Part shown: positions 55,918 through 64,000 of the stretch, piece by piece
Layout of the letters: each line of letters begins with the position of its first letter
Position numbering within the stretch: position 1 is the first letter of the stretch
Assembly: GCF_027244095.1 (NCBI RefSeq)
Contig: NC_069670.1
Coordinates: 15,829,320 to 15,893,319, forward strand
Reading direction: 5' to 3'
DNA: 64,000 bases
From: Hemicordylus capensis
Lineage: Eukaryota > Chordata > Lepidosauria > Squamata > Cordylidae
Made by a program: the position numbers and the translations under genes
The notes under the pieces: generated by a model
Seen by the model: the letters and a program-made list of their open reading frames with translations, nothing else
Database searches by the model: none
Told to the model about the DNA's origin: nothing

Positions 55918-56295
55918 ATGACCAACTGTGGACCAGCCTGCACCGTCCCCTCCTACGCTTCCAGCCCTGTCGTTGGCTTTGGATCAGCAGGCAGCTACAG
56001 CCTTGGCAATGGCGGTCTCGGCTACGGCTACGGAGGTCTCGGCTACAGAGGTCTCGGCTATGGCTACGGTGCCGGCGACTTGGCTGAAACATCTGGCACC
56101 CTGGGCACCCTGGGCAGAGTCTTCCCTTCCTGCAGCAACCAGATCCCCCCAGCAGAGTTGGTGTTCAAGCCAGCCCCCATTGTCGTGACCATCCCAGGAC
56201 CCATCCTGTCCCCTAGCTGCGAGCCCGTCACCGTGGGAGGAAACACCCCCTGCGCTATTAATGGTTCCGGGATCGTAGCCAGCAGAGGTCTCTAG
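55918..56295 (+). CDS. Short corneous beta protein (beta-keratin), G6, 125 aa
   Basis: Tandem duplicate of G2 with only a few changed bases. The N-terminus reads TVPSYASSP, so the usual cysteine at residue 13 is Tyr. Gly/Tyr linker, core and early TAG (56293-56295) are as in G2. The second TGA is at 56308 and the open tail ends at TAA 56365. The coding exon begins at 55897 after CCTTCCAG. It is divergent with G5 across an interval carrying two 552-bp units (one in the G1/G2 interval). The role is presumed to be the same scale-filament component as G2. Confidence 0.93.
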   Translation: MTNCGPACTVPSYASSPVVGFGSAGSYSLGNGGLGYGYGGLGYRGLGYGYGAGDLAETSGTLGTLGRVFPSCSNQIPPAELVFKPAPIVVTIPGPILSPSCEPVTVGGNTPCAINGSGIVASRGL

Positions 56296-56614
56296 GGTCC
56301 TGGTTTATGAGGGGGCCATTATGGAAGATGCTTTGGTGGCCGGGGGAAACCCTGCTTGCCCTGCTAAATCATCATGGACTGTCAACACCGGAAACGAACC
56401 ACTGAAAGATCCACGACGTTCTATTTGGGTATCGGTCACAGTGTGCTGAGCCGATTCTCAATTCCATGTGATGTCCCTTGGAATTGGGGAGGACTCAGCA
56501 CCCTTAGGAATCAGGCCCAGACTTTCTCTCACATGCCTGCTTTCTCTGTCAATTTTTTATTCATTTCTTCTGTTGTTCATTTATTCATGTCAGCCTCTTG
56601 GTACCCTCCAGAAG

Positions 56615-57157
56615 AATAAAGAGAAAATATGTCCTTAAAATTTGCCACCAATTCAGTTAGGAAATCAGGAATTCTGCAAACGAGGGAGGAAAGATTTCCT
56701 TCTAAATGTAGAGGATGTCATGATGAAATGTAGAGGAAGGGAACTGGTCTTGTGGTAGCAAGCATGATTTGTCCCCTTAGCTAAGCAGGGTCCACCCTGG
56801 TTGCATATGAAAGGGAGACTAGAAGTGTGAGCACTGGGAGAGATTCCCCTTAGGGGATGGAGCTGCTCTGGGAAGAGCATCTAGGTTCCAAGTTCCCTCC
56901 CTGGCATCTCTGATAGAGATTCCTGCCTGCAACCTGGGACATGTGTCTGCTAGTGTGTGTAGTCAATACTGAGCAAGATTTACCTATGTACATATCGCAG
57001 TTGCCTATGTTCCTATGTTCCTCCTCTCTTTTTGTTTTTGAAAGTTCCACAGTGGAGAACTGGTTCCCTCACAGGTATCCTATGTGCTTCATCCTCTTCA
57101 AAACTGCTTTCTGAAAAAATGTTCACTCAAATGTCTTTCTCCCCCATTCTGAATAAA
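56615..57157 (+). terminator. G6 polyadenylation signals
   Basis: AATAAA near 56615 and near 57152, as in G2, with the same SINE between them. Confidence 0.65.
56742..57020 (+). mobile_element. 5S-headed SINE in G6 3' region
   Basis: Duplicate of 22984-23262. Confidence 0.82.
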
Positions 57158-57291
57158 TCTTACTGTGCATCATAATATTGACCTGCTCTGCTTTTATTTT
57201 AATGTACATATTCATATAAAACAAAGTCTGGTATAGAATCTCTTGGAATAAATCGGTTCACTCAGTTAAACGAACAGAAATACAACAAATA

Positions 57292-57540
57292 TTCATATAC
57301 TGCTTTACTACACACACACAAAATGCCAAAGTGGTTTACGTAGATATACATACATACATAAAATGGCTTCCTGTCCCCAAAGGGCTCACAATCTAAAAAG
57401 AAGCATATGATAGACACCAGCAACAGCCACTGGAGGGATGCTGTGTTGGGGATGAATAGGGCCAGTGGCTCTCCCCCTGCTAAATAAAGAGCATTATCAC
57501 TTTAAAAAAGTACCTCTTTATTCAGTTAGTGGGAGACCTT
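57292..57540. repeat. Unclassified interspersed repeat, unit 2
   Basis: Duplicate of 23530-23780. Confidence 0.6.
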
Positions 57541-57550
57541 TGCTGAGTTG

Positions 57551-57786
57551 TTGTTGTTGTTGTTGTTGTTGTTACATTTATATCCCACTCTTCCTCCAAG
57601 GAGCCCAGAGCGGTGTACTACATACTTGAGTTTCTCCTCATAACAACCCTGTGAAGTAGGTTAGGCTGAGAGAGGAGTGACTGGCCCAGAGTCACCCAGC
57701 TAGTTTCACGACTGAATGGGGATTTGAACTCGGGTCTCTCTGGTCCTAGTCCAGCACTCTAACCACTACACCACGCTGGCTCTCTA
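57551..57786 (-). mobile_element. Sauria-type SINE, unit 2
   Basis: Duplicate of 23788-24022 with a longer TTG run. Confidence 0.8.
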
Positions 57787-57978
57787 GCATCTATTAAAGG
57801 CATCTGGCAGTTGACCAATGAGTATCAGGGATACAACCAGACAAGATCGCATTTCCAAAAAGGATTTGGATGGATATGGGAACTGTTAAACATAAGGGTT
57901 CATATTAAACCAAATTAATGTGATAATTAATCCTATTAAACCAAGTCGGACCCCTGGCACGCAGGAAACGAGAAAGTT

Positions 57979-58244
57979 TCCTTTTTACTGTCCTGAATGA
58001 GTGCTTGGTTGTGGTAATGGACTGAATGGATGGGAAAAAATGAGGCTCAACCCATATAAGACTAAGATAATGTTGGTTGGTGGGTCATCCATCTGAGAGA
58101 ATGGTGTTCAGCTGTTCTAGATGGGGTTGTACTCCCCCTAAAGGACCAGGTCGGGAATCTGGGGGTTCTCATCATCAATCCAGCACTGTGGTCATTAGAG
58201 GCTCAATTGACCTCTGTGGCTCAGAGCACCTTTTATGCACTGGC
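57979..58244 (+). mobile_element. L2/CR1-type LINE fragment, unit 2
   Basis: Duplicate of 24215-24480. Confidence 0.65.
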
Positions 58245-58263
58245 TGAGACCTTATCTGTATGG

Positions 58264-58509
58264 AGATAGGAACATCAGAAGCTGCGTTATAAAGAGTCAG
58301 GCCCTTAGTCCATCTAGCTCAGGGTTGTCGACAATGAACAGCAGTAGATCTCCAAGGTTTCAGGCTCAGGGGTCTTTCCCAGCCCTACCTGGAGATGCTG
58401 CCAGAGATGGAACCTAGGACCTTCTTCATTTAAGATGCTTTTCCACTCATCCCCTAAGGGGAAATTCTTACAGTGCTTATATGTAGTCCCTCATCATGAG
58501 GGAGGACAG
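58264..58509 (-). mobile_element. SINE downstream of G6
   Basis: Duplicate of 24500-24745. Confidence 0.7.
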
Positions 58510-58606
58510 AGAATTGGCTTATTTTCAAGCAAATTGCAGAGCACTTGCTTATTTCTAACCCATAATGGAAAGAGAAACTGCTTGTTTTCAACCCAAGTTG
58601 TGGCCA

Positions 58607-59157
58607 CTGATCACGATCTGCAACAACAATGGTTTAATCTCCATCCCATTGGGATGTGGACATCAACCCCTCCCTTTTTGTTTGCAGCAGGAAGAGATGA
58701 CCACGAGTCATCTCTACAAAACAAAATGCCACCCACCCTCTGGATTGATTGCCTCTTTAGCATTACAAGGAAGCTTAGTATTTTGTGGCTCGGATGCTTG
58801 GAATTCTTCAGCCACTTTCAAAGAGCAAAATGAACATTCTGGGTCCATGGCACCAGCAGCTTAACGCCTGGAATCGGAAGATGTCGAGTCACCAGATGTC
58901 CCTGCATTGGCACTCCCAAGTCAATGATGCATCATCAAGCCTTTCTGATGACTGGGCAAATACCAGGCCAAATATCAAAAGGATGCTCGTGTCATTGAGC
59001 TTCCACTAGGGCCATTGAGCCAATTTGTTGGTTTTAATAAAGATCAGACCACCGTTGATTCCAGAGATTATCCTTCCTCCTTGGGTGTAGTGCTTCCTCT
59101 CCTCCTCCCTTGACCTAGACCAGTCGAGTCTCTATCCTGGCACTTAGCCTTTAAGAA
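58607..59157 (+). repeat. Inverted relative of the 552-bp unit, copy 3
   Basis: Same element downstream of G6. Confidence 0.6.
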
Positions 59158-59249
59158 ATAGACACTTTGAGGGGAACAGAAAGTTTAGTAGAGGGGAAGC
59201 GGAAACAGAAACTTAATAACAGTTTCCCCTTCCAGCTGCCTTGTCAGTT

Positions 59250-59455
59250 CTTTGAACTTGGGGAGCAGTGCCAACTGCCCACAGAACTCACCTTGTTCTT
59301 TTGCAATGCCAGTCCAGTCCAAATTAAACAGAAATTATTTATGATCTGATAATGGATGAGGAATACGATCTGGTGTCTGTTACAGAAACCTGGTTGAGGG
59401 AGGCTAGTGGCTCAATGTGGTCCCAGCTTCTCCCTCCAGGATACTTTTAAAAAGT
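59250..59455 (+). mobile_element. CR1/L2-type LINE endonuclease fragment, copy 4
   Basis: Same fragment with small indels that break the frame. Confidence 0.7.
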
Positions 59456-59475
59456 CTGGGAGCCAGTGTAGCAGA

Positions 59476-59675
59476 TAGAGTTAATGTTAGTGTTAGTGTT
59501 AGTGTTAGTGTTAGTGTTAGTGTTAGGGTTAGGGTTAGGGTTTGGGTTAGGGTTAGGGTTAGGGTTAGGGTTAGGGTTAGGGTTAGGGTTAGGGTTAGGG
59601 TTAGGGTTAGGGTTAGGGTTCATTTCAGGTTAGGGTCAGGGTCAGGGTCAGGGTCAGGGCTAGGGATAGGGTTAG
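59476..59675 (+). repeat. TTAGGG-like hexamer array, copy 4, with long pure telomere run
   Basis: Contains about 98 bp (59523-59620) of almost uninterrupted TTAGGG, roughly 16 units with one TTTGGG variant, the longest in the window. Confidence 0.88.
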
Positions 59676-59899
59676 AGACTGGCATTATTTGGCCATTTTC
59701 AAAAGAAGCCCCACATACAATGCACTGCAATAATCAAAACGGAAGGTTACCAGAGCATGGGTATCTCGCTAAACTATCTTTTGAGAGGAGAGCTTAACAT
59801 GTGGTAGCAAACATAAATTGTCCACTTTGCTAATCAACATTTGCTTTGTTTTGCACTTGGATGAGTGACTATATTTGAGCAGGGTACGATATTTCCCTT

Positions 59900-60095
59900 A
59901 GGGGATGGCACCTTAGCTCAGTGGAAGAACATCTGCATGCCTCCATGCAGAAGTTTGTAGGTTCAATCCCTGGCAACATCTCTACGTAGGTCCGGGGTAG
60001 TCTCCTGCCTAAAACTATTATGGGTAATACTGTGTTAATTGGACCAGTGGTGGGACTCAGTATAAGACAGCTTCCTCTGTTCCTGTCTTCATCCA
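59900..60095 (+). mobile_element. tRNA-headed SINE, copy 4
   Basis: Block C duplicate; more base changes than the others. Confidence 0.75.
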
Positions 60096-60247
60096 TGTAA
60101 TGTCTCAAGCAGTGCATCAGCCAAAGCAGATAGAAGTGCTCCAAGAAGCTACTGAGGCTTTATGATCTGGACCGATGAGCACCTCCAGCTTGCAAACCTG
60201 GCCCTTTAGGGGGGATGCCGCCCCATCAGGAATAGGATGGACATCAT

Positions 60248-60586
60248 TCACCCCGACAGATTAACCCCCCAAAACAATATCTCCATCTTCTCTCTGAGTC
60301 TCAGTTTGTCCACAAAGAACTCATTAAAACCATCACAGCAGAAAAAAGTCTCCGAGGGTTGGTTCGAATGGGAAGGAGCCTGAATCAGACTCCTCACAAC
60401 CCAGGACAGCTCTGTTGGACACAAACCCCCAGAAGCAATGCGGGCAGATCAGAATTGGGGTTTTGCCGCATACACTGCCTCCGCATAAACCTTCAAATGG
60501 GCTCTATGCTGTGTCCTGTCACATTCAAGACACATTCTCCTCCACTTCCACACCAATCACCTAACTTGCTGCTTCAGACCCCGCAT
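60248..60586 (-). mobile_element. CR1/L2-type LINE ORF2 fragment, copy 4
   Basis: Same fragment; frame no longer open. Confidence 0.65.
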
Positions 60587-60937
60587 TCTTCATATATGTT
60601 CAGCTCCTCCTACATTTCACTCAATTTCTATTTGGAAATGTGCTGTTATCCATCAAGCCTCATCTTCTGCCCCACTTAACCCCCAATGCACATTGTCGCA
60701 ATGAGTCCCCATTTTCCCCACCTGGAAGTGGGATAGTGAATAGAGGTGGAGAAGTCCTCTCCTCAGCTTGTGTGCCCTTCCTCTCCACACTTGCCTCTGA
60801 GCCCTCCCACCTGTGGTTCTGTGTTCTCAGTCCAAAGCCCTCCCTGAGATCTGGAGACAGCCCCCACCACACGGTCATAAATTGGGCCGGGGGGTTTCAA
60901 GCAGACCAAGAGACTCGTGTTAGAGTGCAGCATGGAT

Positions 60938-60943
60938 TTTATT
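60938..60943 (-). terminator. G7 polyadenylation signal
   Basis: Minus-strand AATAAA, same position relative to the stop as in G3. Confidence 0.65.
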
Positions 60944-61240
60944 GAAAAGGAGTGGAGGGAACAATTGTAGGAGATGAAGGTTGTGAAAATGATAGAGGCA
61001 AGCTCAAGAAGAGAGTGGGGCTCCGTCTTGGAAAGGAGACATTCAGGAAACAAAGCGGAAAGGGGGGCAAGAAAGGGGTAGCGGACGTTAATACAGGAGC
61101 TGGAGGCTGGGATGATGGTCCTGGAACCTCACAGCTCTTCTCACTCCGGGTCTAGATGCTCCGTCACAGAACTCGATGGTGGCTGTCCGTTCCTGGTCAT
61201 TTCTGCTTTCATGGGGATCTTCTTTTCAGCATTAAGAGGT

Positions 61241-61741
61241 TTATACGCAGATGTTCCCACAGACGGTCCCACGGCGCCCCAGGAGAGCCCCCCTTCCAAA
61301 ATATCCACCCCGCCTTCCAAGGGCTCCATTACCGAAGCCAGAACCCAGGCCACCATAGAGACCGGCTCCTACAATCCCGGAACCCCCAATGGCACAGGGA
61401 GTGTTGCCTCCCACGGAGACGGGCTCGCAGCTAGCGGACAGGATGGCTCCTGGGATGGTCACCACGGAGGCGGGAGGCTGGACCACGACCTCTGCTGGGG
61501 GGAGCTGGTTGATGCAAGAAGGGTAGACTCCGGCCAGAGTGCCCAGATTGCCAGAATTTTCGACGGCTCCGTAGCCATAGCCCAGACCTCCATAGCCAAG
61601 ACCTCCATTGCCGTAGCCGAGACCTCCATAGCTGTAGCCGAGACCGCCGTATCCAAGACCACCGGAGCCTGCTGACCCAAAGCCAACAACAGGGCTGGAA
61701 GCGCAGGAGGGGACGGTACAGGCTGGTCCACAGTTGGCCAT
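61241..61741 (-). CDS. Glycine-rich corneous beta protein (beta-keratin), G7, 166 aa
   Basis: Duplicate of G3 in the second unit. MANCGPACTVPSCASSP head, GLGYGG repeats (one Tyr changed to Asn: GYGNGG), core with PPAEVVVQPP, TIPGAIL and SCEPVSVGG, and tail GLYGGLGSGFGNGALGRR ending RGTVCGNICV. Core and tail agree with G4 and with the family pattern, so G7 looks ancestral and G3 altered. The first 180 coding bases are almost identical to G3; the difference starts at the core. Exon 2 starts at 61759 after an acceptor (TTATCTTTCAG). The divergent partner (G4 duplicate) is expected just outside the right edge. Confidence 0.95.
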   Translation of the reverse strand: MANCGPACTVPSCASSPVVGFGSAGSGGLGYGGLGYSYGGLGYGNGGLGYGGLGYGYGAVENSGNLGTLAGVYPSCINQLPPAEVVVQPPASVVTIPGAILSASCEPVSVGGNTPCAIGGSGIVGAGLYGGLGSGFGNGALGRRGGYFGRGALLGRRGTVCGNICV

Positions 61742-62738
61742 TATCTGCTGGAGGTAAAGCTGAAAGATAATAGCCTCAGTACAGTGAACTTTGTACTATC
61801 AGGAGTGCAGGAGATATTCTGGCAATCAAAATCATTGGCTGTAATTTCCTACTGTCCTTCAAGTCACCTATTTCCATCAATACCTCAAGTATAATAATAA
61901 CAACAAGAACACCATAGGGACCACAGAAATCACCATCAGCCAATTACAAAAAGCAGCTTTACTGGGAACAGCCTATATTCTGCGACGATATCTATAACAA
62001 CTGACAATAAAATTCAGCCATCCCAGGTCCTTGGGAAAGACTCGATGTCTAGATAAAATGAACCAGTCAATGAAACCTGTCTGACTGTGTGAATAAATAA
62101 ATAATAATAATAAATAACAAAAAACCACACCTGCTTTTCAACAAATTTTTCATATAGAAAAATAATAGTACATAAATAAAGATGGCTGCCTCACAACTGG
62201 ACAGTAAACCTAGATTTTCATTGTTTTATCTTTCACGTTATGTTGTGAATATATCTATGCATCTGAGAGACAGACTGCCCTCTCGTCATCTCTTCTGCCT
62301 TGTGGGCTTCACCCTGCTGCTGCACAGACTGTCTGATCCCTTGCTAAGGAGACATCTCTGGTGATCTGTCAGCAGGTGTGCTTTTCCACACATTTCCAAA
62401 TGTGTGCACAGAACAACGCTTGCCAGGTTTGATCTCGAGGCAGCCAGAGTCCATGATCAGAACTCTCTCCCTCAGAGACCAGGGACGTCTGCCGTTCAAA
62501 TACGACTCAGGCACAGATTCTTATACAGAGAAATTTTGCATCAACAGAGCACATTTTAGAGTGCCTGCTACAACATCTAACCACCTGCAAAATGCTCATG
62601 TCACTGGGATTTCAACCAATCTGTCCCAGTCCATGGTTGTGTTGCTCTATGATTCCACATCATATGATTCCTGATTCCACATGCCTCATAGGAGGGCTGG
62701 CTCTTTGACAGGTCTGTTCAAAGTGCCTCTTGACTTAC

Positions 62739-62888
62739 CTACAGGAGTAGAGAACAAGAGAAGGAGAGCAGATCAGGTGAAGCTGATGGAAGATCTCAGG
62801 ATGGGGAGGCCTTTTATACCATTTTCTCGGTGTCCCATGCTGGCCCCGTCAGCTTGGAGACACCAATTTGTGCCTGTGGTTTTAATTA
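62739..62888 (-). promoter_or_regulatory. G7 promoter and non-coding exon 1
   Basis: TAATTA 62883-62888, TATAAAA 62812-62818, exon 1 about 62788-62739, donor GTAAGTC. The intron is 62738-61760 (979 bp), about 210 bp shorter than in G3 because of one internal indel. Confidence 0.85.
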
Positions 62889-63289
62889 GCAAGCAGCCCA
62901 GAGCCATTTGGGAACTGCATCATGCCCCCAAATTACTTTAATGACTCTCAAAGGAGAGGTAAAGTGTTAGCATTTTGACAGATTTGCACATTGTGGCTGG
63001 CACATTTCTGACACTTTGATCTTCTCCTTTGCATTCCTCAGCAAAAATGCATTTCCTTGTTTCCTTCTTCTGTGGCACTGACATCAAGAGGAGTTGGGGC
63101 CCTCTTCATTCTTCTCAAAAATGGCTGATCACAGGGGTTTGCATCCAGACTATGTAACTCAATGGTACTATTCAGGAGTTACTCAAAAGGACACCTTAAT
63201 TTCCTTGGGATGTACGTTCACTAATTAATCAGTTTCAGTGAGTTCCAGTGAAATACCTGCCCTGTTTCATGCCGCAGATTCCATTTAGG

Positions 63290-63590
63290 ATCATAAGAAC
63301 ATACAAAGATCTGACCTAAGGCCCATCTCCCAGTTTCACACAGTGGCCCACCAGATACCTTGACAAGCCACACAACCAGGAGATGAAGGCCTTCCTCCTC
63401 TCCTTCTGGCCTCCCATACTTGGAGGCCTTCTGCCTCTGAGCCTGGATGTAGCCTCTGGGCTTGAAGACAAGTAGCCTTCAATAAGCTTGTCCCCCGTGA
63501 ATTTGCCAAATCCTGCCTTAAAGCCATCAAAGCTGGCAACTATCTCTACATCCCATGGCAGAGAGTTCCACAGATTTCAGTTTATATTTG
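63290..63590 (-). mobile_element. CR1-type LINE 3' end upstream of G7
   Basis: Longer version of 30556-30760, keeping the segment at about 63392-63485. Confidence 0.75.
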
Positions 63591-63795
63591 TGCATTATCT
63601 GGAATATTCACAGGCCACTTTCAACCAACCAAAGTTCTTGAAGTGGTTTCCATAGGGAGAAGAGGGAGAAGATGGATCCCTCTCCCAAAGGGCTCTCAAC
63701 CAAGGCAGCGTTGGATGTTGTAAAAATCCCCGTTGTACAGTGAGGAGGAAGGAGGGAGGAAGTCCCGCCCTGCCATATTACTCACCTGCATGCCT

Positions 63796-63956
63796 TCCTG
63801 CTCACGCTTACAGTGGGGCTTGTCTGAAGAGCGCAGAGCCCTACCCGTGATGGTGGGCACATCCATGAATGTGAGGGTGGATCGATCCAACCTCACCATC
63901 ACAGCAGTGCCTATAATCACATAATCGCTTCCCTTTTCTGGCAAGCCCTTTCATAA
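63796..63956 (-). promoter_or_regulatory. Second copy of the minus-strand exon-like segment, TATA changed
   Basis: Duplicate of 30978-31138. The open frame and GTGAGT donor remain, but the TATA string reads TTATGAAAGG, so the promoter reading is weaker here. Confidence 0.25.
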
Positions 63957-64000
63957 CCATGAGTGGCGTGGCGTGTGGATGATCGATGTAGCAGGGGTGG

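Larger units (their letters stand above)
37672..64000. repeat. Segmental duplication, unit 2 (partial, runs off the window)
   Basis: The second copy, carrying G5-G7, is collinear with 5128-31160. Differences include a longer Tc1 remnant, shorter microsatellites, an extra 552-bp unit and a roughly 890-bp loss at 59172. The G4 counterpart is not reached. Confidence 0.88.

Overview
The window looks like nuclear DNA of a squamate reptile (a lizard; species not determined). It carries seven intact genes for corneous beta proteins (CBPs, 'beta-keratins'). Each has the reptile CBP layout: TATA box, short non-coding exon 1, one intron in the 5' UTR, and a single coding exon. The other DNA is typical squamate repeat: Bov-B (RTE) and CR1/L2-type LINE pieces, a Sauria-type SINE, a SINE with a 5S-rRNA-like head, palindromic MITEs, and a Tc1/mariner remnant. 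I saw no retroviral or other capsid-bearing element, no rRNA or functional tRNA gene, and no CRISPR array.

Layout. The genes sit in divergent pairs. Going left to right: an exon-1-only remnant (+) at about 3.1 kb; G1 (-, 15361-15708) and G2 (+, 22160-22537), whose promoters face away from each other across about 3 kb; G3 (-, 28293-28793) and G4 (+, 33982-34494), divergent across about 2.7 kb; G5 (-, 48611-48958) and G6 (+, 55918-56295), divergent across about 3.6 kb; and G7 (-, 61241-61741), whose partner would lie beyond the right edge. G1, G2, G5 and G6 encode short 115-125 residue CBPs. G3, G4 and G7 encode full-length 166-170 residue glycine/tyrosine-rich CBPs.

The window is built from five blocks: A (divergent promoter interval), B (+ gene and its downstream), C (SINE, LINE and TTAGGG-like array), D (orphan promoter, LINEs, - gene) and E (G3/G4-type pair). 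The order is A-B(deleted)-C-D-A-B-C-E-C-D-A-B-C-E(partial). The set C-D-A-B-C-E, about 32.5 kb, is tandemly duplicated (about 5128-37671 and 37672 onward). Flanks differ by only about 1-2% by eye, so the duplication is recent. Block C occurs four times and bounds each gene-bearing block, so it is a likely site of unequal exchange.

Points of most interest: six of the seven genes share TTGCTAATTA 45-65 bp upstream of the TATA box; the short CBPs all stop before an 18-codon Cys-ending tail that stays open in frame; the coding exons of duplicate genes differ far more than their flanks; one gene copy kept its TATA box, exon 1 and most of its intron but lost the coding exon; and a second TATA/exon-1 signal with no coding exon lies in block D. 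All functional statements rest on family knowledge and sequence reading; no search was run.
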